Assembly: GCF_004010095.1 (NCBI RefSeq)
Contig: NZ_RRYD01000015.1
Coordinates: 1-64,000, forward strand
DNA: 64,000 nt
Direction of reading: 5' to 3'
Source of the DNA: Lacticaseibacillus hulanensis
Lineage (GTDB): Bacteria > Bacillota > Bacilli > Lactobacillales > Lactobacillaceae
This document shows positions 7,088 through 17,804 of this stretch, piece by piece; the stretch's first letter is position 1, and each line of letters starts with the position of its first letter. A program made the translations under genes and the position numbers. Under the pieces are notes generated by a model, which was not told where the DNA came from, did not search any database, and saw only the letters and a list, made by a program, of their open reading frames with translations.

Positions 7088-8329
7088 CTATTCGAATTTT
7101 TGCCACGACTTGGTGTAATAATCCTTGTCGATGGTGTAGTGCGGTTTTGGCTGCTTGTTTTCGAGGAACGGCTTAACTGCGCGGTCCACTGCGACCCAGC
7201 CGCGCCAGCCGAGGTGGATGGTGTCCTGCATGAAGTAGGGCTTGTTGCCATCGTGCGACAGGTTCAGCACGTGGTTGAAACCCTGAGAGGCCAGCTGAGT
7301 TTGAATCTTCGTGACGGATTCCTGGTACATCGACTCGGAAAGTCCGGTGTACTTGGCCCAGCGGGAGTTGACGGGTGGAATAATGAACTGCACGTCAACG
7401 TGGTTGCGGGCGAACATGTCCAGCAACAACTCGAAGTCGCTGTATTCGGGTGACTGGCGGTAGTCAAAATTCCGTTGCTTGTTCCGCAGGTGCCGCACCC
7501 GGCCATGGCTCAGCCGGTCGGAGAAGAAACGGTTGTCGATGCCGAACTTGTTGTTGGTCGTCTTGCGCGCGGCGATGCGGCCAGCCAAATCGTTCAGCTC
7601 GGTGTCGCTGGCCTGATCGGGGAGCCACTTGGCCGCGGCGTTGACCTTGTGGGTATTGGTCCGCACCAGGTTAACGTGACAGAACAAGTCGTCTTCGTTC
7701 TGCAGCACCCGGCGCTGTGCATCCAGCAGGTTGCGGGTTTTGCCGAGGGGCTGTCCCGCGGCTACATTCAGCAGCGCGTTGTGAATCAAGACGTTGCTGT
7801 GGGTTGCGGGCATTTGGAGCAGGCGCCGCGCCGCGTACCGGTCGGCCATGGTGTCTTTTGCCTGCAGCAGCCAGTCGCTAATCTCAAGGGGCGAGTAGTA
7901 GAACGCGAAGGCGTCGGGGCGCTGACCGTGCGGTGTGAACCACTGCGGCGAGACAATCATGACCATTTTGCGTCCAGCCAGCTGGTGCATGGTTGATTGT
8001 AAGTTGATGAAATGGGTGAGTGACTGGGTGCCGGCGTTGCCGAGGAGCAGGGGCTGATACGGCCGGTCGTACTTGCGCGCGAGGACGGACGGGTGGAATG
8101 GATCCAGCCGTGACAATTCGGACGAACCGACAAACGGCACGTAATTTTCCGTCAGTGCCTGGCGCTTGATGCGGGTGCCGAGCAGGACGTTCGGTGAGAG
8201 CGAGACGGCGGCGCTGCGCATCGTTCCCTTTTGCAGGGGGCCAAGGTGCAGCGGTGCAAACAAGATGCCCGCGACAATCAGTCCCGCAGCAAGAACCGGC
8301 CCCAGAACTGTCCAGAGTCTTTTTTTCAT
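7088..8329 (-). CDS. dltD: Teichoic acid D-Ala transfer protein DltD
   Basis: Membrane-anchored extracellular protein needed for the last step of D-alanylation of teichoic acids. A 413-residue protein with an N-terminal anchor (VLGPVLAAGLIVAGILFAP) and the SGNH-like block FVGSSELSRLDPFHPSVL, whose serine is the proposed nucleophile. The late DTIHLGWRGW motif supplies Asp and His. It starts one base after dltC, so the two are cotranslated. Length and motifs are normal. Last gene of the core dlt operon. Confidence 0.95.
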   Translation of the reverse strand: MKKRLWTVLGPVLAAGLIVAGILFAPLHLGPLQKGTMRSAAVSLSPNVLLGTRIKRQALTENYVPFVGSSELSRLDPFHPSVLARKYDRPYQPLLLGNAGTQSLTHFINLQSTMHQLAGRKMVMIVSPQWFTPHGQRPDAFAFYYSPLEISDWLLQAKDTMADRYAARRLLQMPATHSNVLIHNALLNVAAGQPLGKTRNLLDAQRRVLQNEDDLFCHVNLVRTNTHKVNAAAKWLPDQASDTELNDLAGRIAARKTTNNKFGIDNRFFSDRLSHGRVRHLRNKQRNFDYRQSPEYSDFELLLDMFARNHVDVQFIIPPVNSRWAKYTGLSESMYQESVTKIQTQLASQGFNHVLNLSHDGNKPYFMQDTIHLGWRGWVAVDRAVKPFLENKQPKPHYTIDKDYYTKSWQKFE

Positions 8330-8330
8330 T

Positions 8331-8564
8331 TTATTTTAGCTTCTCCACCTGATCGATGATTTGTTGCGGGGTCTTCCAGTCGTCACGGTTGAATTCGGAA
8401 ACCGGAATCTGCACGTCGAGCTGTTCCTCCAGTTCGAGCACCAGTTGCACCGTGTCCATAGAGTCCAGTAGTGCGGAGTCGAAAAGCTCGGTGTCGAGGT
8501 GGCCGGTCAAATCCTCACCGGTGAGGTCTTCGAGAATGTTCAAAACAACGGTTTGTGTATCCAT
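8331..8564 (-). CDS. dltC: D-alanyl carrier protein DltC
   Basis: Small acidic carrier, 77 residues, charged with D-alanine by DltA on a phosphopantetheine arm. The attachment serine is in LLDSMDTVQLVLELEE, the DSMD motif of DltC. The start ATG GAT ACA CAA ACG has GAAAGGA before it; a longer in-frame start at 8615 would add 17 residues overlapping the end of dltB and is unlikely. The C-terminal helix WKTPQQIIDQVEKL is typical. Confidence 0.96.
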   Translation of the reverse strand: MDTQTVVLNILEDLTGEDLTGHLDTELFDSALLDSMDTVQLVLELEEQLDVQIPVSEFNRDDWKTPQQIIDQVEKLK

Positions 8565-8628
8565 GATTTTTCCTTTCGCAGCGGTTATCGTAACTAAATT
8601 GGCGATAACCCCCAATGACGAGACGTTT

Positions 8629-9834
8629 TTAGTGGAACCAAAGTGTATCTAGGAAACCGGAGAAAATGAGGAACGACAGGCACACGACGTTGAACGTAAT
8701 TCCAATGGCGAGTGCTTTCGTCCAGCGGTTGCTCGGCAGGTGACTCTTTTTCTTCTTGCGCAGCCACATGTCGTTGATGATGATGGCGCAGGCGTGGAAG
8801 AGGCCGTAAACGATGTAATACCAGGTCACCCCGTGCCAGAAACCCATGATGAGGAAGTTGATAAGGTAAGCAACCTGGGAAATGTGCACGCGCTTTTTGA
8901 TCAGCCGGTGCTTCATGATGTAGAAGGTGACGCGCATGAAGACAAAGTCGCGGAACCAAAAAGACAGGCTCATGTGCCAGCGATTCCAGAAGTCCTTGAT
9001 GTTCCCGGCTAGGAATGGCTTGTTGAAGTTTTGCGGCGTGCGGATGCCCATCAGGTAGGAAATGCTGACGGCAAAGAGGCTGTAACCGGCAAAGTCGAAG
9101 AACAGGTACATGCTGTAGCAGTACATGTAGCCGACCAGCGCCCAAGAGATTCCGGTGCCGCCCATAGCCATCTTCTGGCTCATCGCGGCTTGGGCGACTT
9201 GCGGCAAGAGCACGGTGCCGAAGAAGTAACCCAGGATGAACTTGTACAGGAAGCCGAGGAACATGTAGTGAATCCCGGAAGCCACCATGTCGACGTAATC
9301 GTTGTGGTCCGGCACGTTCTCGTAGTCTTTTTCAAAACGCCGGTAGCGGTCGATTGGCCCGCTCGAGATGGTCGGCATGAAGAGTAGAAAACGCAGGAAC
9401 GGCCACACGCGGATGGCTTTGATTGTCCCGTCGCGCAGTTCCATGACGACCTGCACGGATTTGAACGTGAGGTAGCTAATGCCAAGGAAGCCGAGGAGCG
9501 ATGGGTGGTAGCTGAACACGGGGGTCAGCTTGACGATTGCAAGCGGCGCGATGGCCAGGATGACCGCGGCGTAGAAGGCACCGGTGCGGTTGTGCTGCTG
9601 GCGCTCGCGCTGGTAAACCAGCACAATCACGACCTGCCAGATGCAGTACGCGATTAGCGCGATGCCTTCCTGCCACTTGGCGCCGGTGAACATCAGGAAG
9701 ATGAAGGCGGCGCTGACGATGGTCTCGTAGACTTTGAGGCGCACCCCGCGGGCCAGGGCAATCATGAGCGGCAACAGCATAATGACCAGCACCATGAAGT
9801 ACATGGGGTTAGCGTATGGCTGCATGTTAGGCAT
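8629..9834 (-). CDS. dltB: D-alanyl transfer protein DltB, MBOAT family
   Basis: Polytopic membrane O-acyltransferase that moves D-alanine from DltC across the membrane. 401 residues with about ten hydrophobic segments. The MBOAT block FWNRWHMSLSFWFRDFVFMR and the conserved membrane histidine in IMGFWHGVTWYYIVYG are present. I chose ATG 9834, with GTGAGG nine bases upstream; it overlaps the dltA stop (ATGCCTAA), a typical coupled junction. The GTG at 9849 is less likely because it lies within that ribosome binding site. Confidence 0.95.
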   Translation of the reverse strand: MPNMQPYANPMYFMVLVIMLLPLMIALARGVRLKVYETIVSAAFIFLMFTGAKWQEGIALIAYCIWQVVIVLVYQRERQQHNRTGAFYAAVILAIAPLAIVKLTPVFSYHPSLLGFLGISYLTFKSVQVVMELRDGTIKAIRVWPFLRFLLFMPTISSGPIDRYRRFEKDYENVPDHNDYVDMVASGIHYMFLGFLYKFILGYFFGTVLLPQVAQAAMSQKMAMGGTGISWALVGYMYCYSMYLFFDFAGYSLFAVSISYLMGIRTPQNFNKPFLAGNIKDFWNRWHMSLSFWFRDFVFMRVTFYIMKHRLIKKRVHISQVAYLINFLIMGFWHGVTWYYIVYGLFHACAIIINDMWLRKKKKSHLPSNRWTKALAIGITFNVVCLSFLIFSGFLDTLWFH

Positions 9835-11365
9835 TGTGGTTAACCTCACTTATCAGCGCCTTAACGTCCACCTTGTCGTTGGGCGTTAGGGGCAAATTGT
9901 CGCGGTAAATGAACCGCTGGGGCACCATGTATTCCATCATTGCGGAACTGAGCTGGCCACGCAGGGTCTTGGTGAAGTTGAGGGCGTCGGTGACGGGTTC
10001 CACCGGGACGGCGAAGGCCACGAGCTGTTTCACCTGGTGGTCGCGGTTGTAGCGCGGCACCGCGACGGCCTGCTTGAGCAGGGGCTGTGCGTTCAGGTAG
10101 TGGTTAACTTCTTCAAGCTCGATGCGGAAACCGTTCATCTTGATTTGGAAATCCGTGCGTCCGCGGTAAAACAGCAGGCCGTCATCGTTAACCACGCCGA
10201 GGTCGCCCGTTGCATAGGAGCGGGTTGCACCGTTGTCGGTGAAGGCCGCGGCCGTTTTGTCTGGCCGGTTGAGGTAACCCTTGGAGACGCCGGGGCCGGT
10301 GATGCTGAGCTCACCGACGATTTGGCCGTCCTCTTCGTGGGTACTGCCAGGCCGGTAATCGATGAAGGTGTCCGACTTGGCGTACCCAATCGGCAGGCGC
10401 GGGTACTTACTCAGCAGCTCGTCGTCCACGCGAATCGAGGTGACGGCGACGGTCGTTTCGGTTGGGCCGTACGTGTTGTACATGGCCGCTTCGGGGAACC
10501 GCGCCAGAATTTTGCCGGCCAGCTGGTTGGTGAGCTCCTCACCGCAGAAGAAGATGTGACTGAGGTCCGGCTGCGACTGCGCGTTGAAGTTCGGATCGAG
10601 CAGACACATGGCCATGAAGGATGGGGTTGATACCCAGACGTTCAGGCGCAGGTCCGGCAGCAGGCGCACCAGAGCACCAAGGTCGCTGGTTGCGTCCTTG
10701 GGCAGAACCACGAGCGTGCCGCCAGCGGTCAGGCAGGGGTACAAACTCATGACGGACAGGTCAAACGAGTACGGTGCCTGAGCGAGCATGCGGGGTTTTG
10801 CCGGCAGGTCGAAGTCGTCATTCATCCAGTTGACGAAGCTCAGCAGGTTGTCGTGGCTAATCTGCACACCCTTTGGCTGGCCCGTGGTCCCGGACGTGAA
10901 GATGATGTAGAAGTTCTCACCGCCAATGACGGGATTAGCACGCGTTGCCGGGTTCGGCGCGGCGGTTTCGGGTGTGGCGAGGAGCCGTCCCAGTTCGTCG
11001 GCAGCCATGATTTGACCGGGCAGGTTAATTGGCAGCTCGGACGTTGCGATGGTCATGGCCGGGCGGGCAATCTCACTGATTTGGGTCAGGCGCGTGTTAG
11101 GTGAGTGCGTGTCAACGGGGATGTAGGCGTGGCCGGATTTTACGCAGCCGAGGAACGCGGCGATGGTTGCGAAGTGCTGGTCGGCGTAAACCATAATTGG
11201 CCGGTCTGCGGGCAGGTTGCGGTCCGCAATTGCGCAGGCAATCGCGTCACTTGCGGCCTTTAACTGGCCGTAAGTGTTGGTTTTGCCGCAGTAATCGTAC
11301 GCAACCCGGTCTGGATGTAGGGCAGCTTGTTGGTCAATGGCCTGAATAATGTCGGTGATTAAGAT
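9827..11365 (-). CDS. dltA: D-alanine--poly(phosphoribitol)/carrier ligase DltA, non-ATG start
   Basis: Adenylates D-alanine and loads it on DltC. ANL-family motifs are clear: the ATP loop YIIFTSGTTGQPKGV, YNTYGPTETTVAVTS, YATGDLGV and YRGRTDFQIKMNGFRIELEEV. The first in-frame ATG (11194) would remove about 57 N-terminal residues. The frame upstream continues as perfect DltA N-terminus (TDIIQAIDQQAALHPDRVAY, then YGQLKAASDAIA) up to an in-frame TAA, with AAAGGAG just after it. Between that site and TDIIQ the frame holds no ATG, GTG or TTG, only ATT (11371) and ATC (11365). ATC lies nine bases from GGAG and gives 512 residues, near the usual DltA size. A sequencing error at this codon is the alternative. 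Confidence 0.9.
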   Translation of the reverse strand: MLITDIIQAIDQQAALHPDRVAYDYCGKTNTYGQLKAASDAIACAIADRNLPADRPIMVYADQHFATIAAFLGCVKSGHAYIPVDTHSPNTRLTQISEIARPAMTIATSELPINLPGQIMAADELGRLLATPETAAPNPATRANPVIGGENFYIIFTSGTTGQPKGVQISHDNLLSFVNWMNDDFDLPAKPRMLAQAPYSFDLSVMSLYPCLTAGGTLVVLPKDATSDLGALVRLLPDLRLNVWVSTPSFMAMCLLDPNFNAQSQPDLSHIFFCGEELTNQLAGKILARFPEAAMYNTYGPTETTVAVTSIRVDDELLSKYPRLPIGYAKSDTFIDYRPGSTHEEDGQIVGELSITGPGVSKGYLNRPDKTAAAFTDNGATRSYATGDLGVVNDDGLLFYRGRTDFQIKMNGFRIELEEVNHYLNAQPLLKQAVAVPRYNRDHQVKQLVAFAVPVEPVTDALNFTKTLRGQLSSAMMEYMVPQRFIYRDNLPLTPNDKVDVKALISEVNHNA

Positions 11366-11453
11366 GGTAATTATCTCCTTTTACCGGTGCACACGGGTGG
11401 AACTTGTGGCAAGCGGTGGAATAGTTTTTGATTCAGTGTGTTCAATCAATAGC

Positions 11454-11591
11454 TTAGAATTCGTTATAAATAAAATGACTGTTGGTCACGCCACGGTAGC
11501 TGTACAGGTATACCAGCGCCAAGATGATGGCGGTGTACAGCAGCGTGCGCAAGATGAATAACGTGACTGGGTGGTGGAAAAATTTTGCCAT
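11454..11591 (-). CDS. dltX: DltX, small membrane protein of the dlt operon
   Basis: A 45-residue peptide starting MAKFFHHPVTLFILRT, with one membrane helix (LLYTAIILALVYLYSY) and ending HFIYNEF. The C-terminal FIYNEF is the hallmark of DltX, encoded first in dlt operons, which works with DltB and DltD in D-alanylation. GGAGGAGAG precedes the ATG. It lies about 90 bases upstream of the dltA start on the same strand. Too short for many gene finders but unmistakable. Confidence 0.95.
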   Translation of the reverse strand: MAKFFHHPVTLFILRTLLYTAIILALVYLYSYRGVTNSHFIYNEF

Positions 11592-11930
11592 TGCTCTCCT
11601 CCGTGTTGCCAATGAATTGGAATATTCGGCTGTGCGTTTGCCCGGGCAGAAGAACTCGCTGTTGCCGGAAGTTCAAACGTTGTCGTTCATTACAAGGATA
11701 GGCATGAGTCACTTTTGCAACTATCTAGTGTTTCTGAGTCAAACCTTAAAAATTTTCAGATTAGCAGCGCAAATGGCGTGTGACCGCGGCGTCGCGGGGT
11801 CCAAAATGCGGATTGGGCGGTCGCGGCCAGAGGTTACGATTTTGCTAAAGATGACACGCGGCGCGGTCAAGCCAAAAAAACACACCATCCTCGCTGCCAG
11901 AAACGGCGAGGATGGTGTGCAATGTAATGG
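11592..11930. other. dlt upstream region without genes
   Basis: About 280 bases lie between the dltX start and the terminator of the histidine kinase gene. I see no gene. TTGACT near 11742-11747 (minus strand) could be a -35 element but lacks a convincing -10 at normal spacing. The leader of dltX may therefore be long. Confidence 0.5.
11874..11919 (-). terminator. Terminator of the two-component operon
   Basis: CACACCATCCTCGC pairs with GCGAGGATGGTGTG and is followed on the minus strand by seven T. It separates the kinase gene from the dlt operon downstream on the same strand. Confidence 0.92.
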
Positions 11931-13313
11931 CTATTTGATAATAGGTAGAATTAAGGAAAAGACGCTCCCCTGCGGCTGGTTATCGCGAACGTGCACCGCG
12001 CCGCCATTCAGGTCAGCAAGGCGCGCAACGATGGCCAGTCCGAGGCCCGACCCGTCGATTTTGTGGGACCGCGACGTGTCGGCGCGGTAGAAACGGTCGA
12101 AGATGTGCGCCTTGGCGCCATCGGAAATGCCGGGGCCGAGGTCCGCGACCTCAATGACCGCGTGACTGTCCGCGAAGAGGTTGATGGTAATCGGCGTATC
12201 CCCCGGTGCGTACTTGTTCGCGTTGTCGATGAGTGCAACCAGCATTTGCGTGATGCTTTCGGCGTGCACCATTGCGTGCACGGGGTGCGGGGCGTTCACC
12301 ACCAACTCGCGGTTCAGCTGTTCGTGGTAATTATCGGCGACGCGTTGCACGATGTCGTTCAAGAGCACCCGCTGTTTTTCTAATTCAGCGTGGTCCATCC
12401 GCGATAGCTGCAACAGGCTGTCAATCAGGTGCTGCATGCGGATTGATTCCGTGTCGATGGTAGAGAGGGACGGCTGCACGATTTCGGGATGGGTGTTCCC
12501 GTGGCGGCGAATCAGGTTGATGTGACCGCGAATCGCGGCCAGTGGTGTGCGCAGTTCGTGCGATGCGTCGCTGACGAATTGGTGATCGCGCAGCACTTGG
12601 TTGTTCAGCGAGGTGAGCAGCCGGTTGAACTCGATGCTGAGGTCGGTCACTTCCTGGGGCCCGGCCGGCACGGGCAGCGTCTCGTGGTGGGTTGACGTGT
12701 CCGCGTCGTTGATTTTCTGCGTGGCGGTCGTCAGGCGTTCCAGCGGGGCGTTGAGCTTGCGGGCAAGAACCGAAATCGCCGAGATTCCGATGAGGAGGCC
12801 AAAAGCCATGACGGAAATGACGACCACGATGATGAGCTTGAACAACTCCACCACGTTGTTGAGGCTGAGCCAAATCTCGTAGGTGACCCGTGAATGTTTC
12901 CAGCGCTCACTGGTTTTGACGTGGTAAAAAATCCCCTGGTCGGTCTGAATCTGGATGTTCTTCAGCAGCGGCCGGTTCTCGAAGTCATCGCGCAGGAACT
13001 TCCGCGTCCGGTGGGAGTAAAAGTGGCGCACTTTCCCGGAATCAGGCACCACGGTCACGCGTACGAAGGTGTTGTGCGGATTAATCGAGGCGGTGTCGCG
13101 CCAGTAATCCCAGTCAGGTTTGTAATCGGAAAATGAGGTCTTGAGGACCGTTGTGAGTTGCTCTGCATCGTCGCGCTTGTTGTGGACGAGGTGCAGCCCC
13201 ACGACGAAGATGGTGGCGAAACTGACAATAATCATCAGGGTGGTTAGCAAAATAATGTACGCGCGCGTAATCTGGGTGGCACTGGAATTATTCTTCTTAT
13301 TGTTCATCGTCAT
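11931..13313 (-). CDS. Sensor histidine kinase, EnvZ/OmpR class
   Basis: Membrane sensor kinase of about 460 residues. A first helix (AYIILLTTLMIIVSFATIFV), an extracellular domain of roughly 130 residues, a second helix (FKLIIVVVISVMAFGLLIG) and a HAMP linker (LNAPLERLTTATQKIND) lead to the H-box FVSDASHELRTPLAAIRGH, whose His is phosphorylated. The ATP domain shows N-box LIDNANKYAPG, G1 ADLGPGISDGA and G2 GSGLGLAI. Its start overlaps the end of the response regulator gene; ATG 13313 and ATG 13307 are both possible. It lies upstream of dlt on the same strand, and envelope-stress sensing is a reasonable guess, but the signal is unknown. Confidence 0.9.
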   Translation of the reverse strand: MTMNNKKNNSSATQITRAYIILLTTLMIIVSFATIFVVGLHLVHNKRDDAEQLTTVLKTSFSDYKPDWDYWRDTASINPHNTFVRVTVVPDSGKVRHFYSHRTRKFLRDDFENRPLLKNIQIQTDQGIFYHVKTSERWKHSRVTYEIWLSLNNVVELFKLIIVVVISVMAFGLLIGISAISVLARKLNAPLERLTTATQKINDADTSTHHETLPVPAGPQEVTDLSIEFNRLLTSLNNQVLRDHQFVSDASHELRTPLAAIRGHINLIRRHGNTHPEIVQPSLSTIDTESIRMQHLIDSLLQLSRMDHAELEKQRVLLNDIVQRVADNYHEQLNRELVVNAPHPVHAMVHAESITQMLVALIDNANKYAPGDTPITINLFADSHAVIEVADLGPGISDGAKAHIFDRFYRADTSRSHKIDGSGLGLAIVARLADLNGGAVHVRDNQPQGSVFSLILPIIK

Positions 13314-13992
13314 CAGCCCGCATGACGTAGCCGACCCCACGCACCGTGTGAATTAGCGGTGCAAAATCCGGCAGGTCAATCTTGTTGCGTAAGTAGCGTA
13401 TGTACACGTCAATGATGTTCACTTGGCCGTCGTAATCCTTGCCCCAGACGCGGTCGAGCATTTCGCTGCGCGTAACGGGGGTGCCGGCGTGTTGCATGAG
13501 GAGCACGAGCAGGTCGGTTTCTCGCTGCGTGAGCGTTTCGCACGTGTGGCAGCCCCGCATTGGGGTGCGTGTCCGTACGTCCAGTTGCAAATCACCCACC
13601 TGGTAGGTTGCCACGGTGCTTTTGAGTTGGTGTCGGATGACGACGCGGATGCGCGCGAGCAGCTCCTCGATTTCAAACGGCTTGGTGATGTAATCGTCAG
13701 CCCCGGCGTCGAGCCCCGCCACCTTGTCGCCCACGTAATCGCGCGCCGTCATCATAATCACCGGCACATCGTCACCCTTCCGAATGCGCCGCAGCACTTC
13801 CAGCCCGTCCAGTTCGGGCAGCATCCAGTCGAGCAGAATCACGCCAATTGCGTATTGGTTCTTGCGGTAGGTCGCAAGCGCGCCCAGTCCATCCTCGGCG
13901 GTGAGGACGGTGTAACCCTCGAATTCGAGTTCAGTTTTGAGGTAAGTCCGCAGCCCGTCTTCGTCTTCAACCAGCAAAATCGTTTCAGCCAT
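13297..13992 (-). CDS. OmpR-family response regulator
   Basis: A 231-residue DNA-binding response regulator paired with the kinase that overlaps its 3' end. Receiver domain: acidic pocket LLVEDEDGL, phospho-acceptor Asp in VILLDWMLPELDGLEVL, Thr in VIMMTARDYVG and Lys in DDYITKPFEIEELLARI. The C-terminal winged helix ends LRNKIDLPDFAPLIHTVRGV. I chose ATG 13992 because GGAGGAAACT precedes it and the protein then begins MAETILLVEDEDG, the canonical opening; the longer frame adds 32 unrelated residues. Targets unknown; dlt downstream is a candidate. Confidence 0.93.
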   Translation of the reverse strand: MAETILLVEDEDGLRTYLKTELEFEGYTVLTAEDGLGALATYRKNQYAIGVILLDWMLPELDGLEVLRRIRKGDDVPVIMMTARDYVGDKVAGLDAGADDYITKPFEIEELLARIRVVIRHQLKSTVATYQVGDLQLDVRTRTPMRGCHTCETLTQRETDLLVLLMQHAGTPVTRSEMLDRVWGKDYDGQVNIIDVYIRYLRNKIDLPDFAPLIHTVRGVGYVMRADDDEQ

Positions 13993-14120
13993 AGTTTCCT
14001 CCAATGCCCATTTTCCCAAGTCACTCCGAGAAAAAGTATAGCACGGTGGCTCGCTAGGTAAATCGTTCGTTAGGCTGAATGTGGTCAAATCCTAATAGTT
14101 GGCGGCGGTCAGTAACCTCT

Positions 14121-14993
14121 TTAAAGCTTCCGGTCGCCGAGCAAATTACTCTTGGCCATCTCGGCGTAGTTACTCTTCATCTGGACGAGGTTCTGCTGGT
14201 AGGAGCGGGCGTAGACGATGGCAAAGAGCGAATCGAGGATGTATTCGAACGAGACCTGCGACGCGAACGTGCCGACCTTGAAGCGTTCCTGCTCGTTTTG
14301 CGTGATAGCGATGGTTTGGCTGGCGTACTGGGCCTGCTCGCTGGCTGGATTACCGGTGATGAGCAGGGCGGGGATTCCGCGACGGTGCAGGAACTGGAGC
14401 ACTTGGGTGTGCTGCGGGATGTTGCCCCCATAAGATAGGAAGATGGCCAAATCACCTGGCTGCATGGTCGCCGCAATCCACATCATGTCCCCGTATTCAT
14501 CGGCAATGACGGCGTACTTGTTGATCTTCGTCAGCTTGGTTTGCAGACTGCGAGCGCGAATCTGGGAATCGCCAATGGCAAACAGGAATAAGCGTTGGGC
14601 GCTGGCGATGCTGCTGGCGGCCTTGTGGAGCATTGTCTCGTCCAGCTGCAGTTGTGCCCGCCGCACCGCCGCGATGGTTAGATCGGCCATGTTCTTGGCG
14701 ATGGCCTGCGCGGAGTCGCCGGGGCGGAAAGGAAAGTTGGCGTCCACGTCGTTCAGCTCGATGACGTTCGTGTGCACCGCCTCGGCAACGGCAATGCGGA
14801 GCTCGCGGAAGCCGGAGTAGCCGACCTTCTTGGCGAAGCGGACAATGGCGGAATGTGAGGTGTAGGTGGCTGCGGCTAGTTCCTGAATGGACATTTCGGC
14901 AACGGCCGGTAGATTGCTCGTGATGTAGGCGGCGATGCGCTGCTCATTGTCGGTCATGTTTGCTGTTTGTTGCAGTTGGTCAGTTAATAGCAT
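14121..14993 (-). CDS. MurR/RpiR-family transcriptional regulator
   Basis: A 290-residue regulator with an N-terminal HTH_6 domain (EMSIQELAAATYTSHSAIVRFAKKVGYSGFRELRIAV) and a C-terminal SIS sugar-phosphate-binding domain (about 130-260, with LFLFAIGDSQIRARSLQTKL and GDLAIFLSYGG). Such proteins sense phosphosugars and usually control neighbouring sugar genes. It is divergent from the oxidoreductase and 6-phospho-beta-glucosidase genes, so those are the expected targets, with beta-glucoside-6-phosphate or a product as effector (inference). Confidence 0.9.
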   Translation of the reverse strand: MLLTDQLQQTANMTDNEQRIAAYITSNLPAVAEMSIQELAAATYTSHSAIVRFAKKVGYSGFRELRIAVAEAVHTNVIELNDVDANFPFRPGDSAQAIAKNMADLTIAAVRRAQLQLDETMLHKAASSIASAQRLFLFAIGDSQIRARSLQTKLTKINKYAVIADEYGDMMWIAATMQPGDLAIFLSYGGNIPQHTQVLQFLHRRGIPALLITGNPASEQAQYASQTIAITQNEQERFKVGTFASQVSFEYILDSLFAIVYARSYQQNLVQMKSNYAEMAKSNLLGDRKL

Positions 14994-15235
14994 GTTGTTT
15001 CACTCCCTATGCTTTCACAATACCTGTTTCTGAACCAAATGTTTAGCGGTTACATTAGTTTTGGAACGTTTACCGAAAGTTGTGACCAGATTGATTGGCA
15101 AAGCGGGCGGATGCGCTGCCGCGGCGCTACACTGAAGGAGTTGATAAGAAGTCGCGGGCAAGTGTACTGGGGAGTGGTGCTTGCCCGCGCGGTAATGGCC
15201 GGCGCGTAATTGCGGCGCCGGCGGGGAGGTTGATT

Positions 15236-17739
<2,504 letters not shown>

Positions 17740-17746
17740 CTAACCA

Positions 17747-17803
17747 AACGCAAAAGGACCAACCACTTCCGGATTGTTGGGGAAGTGGTTGGTCCTTTGC
17801 GTT
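17747..17803. terminator. Bidirectional terminator between GH1 gene and cls
   Basis: AGGACCAACCACTTCC pairs with GGAAGTGGTTGGTCCT, extended by AACGCAAA/TTTGCGTT. The two genes converge on it. Confidence 0.93.
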
Positions 17804-17804
17804 G

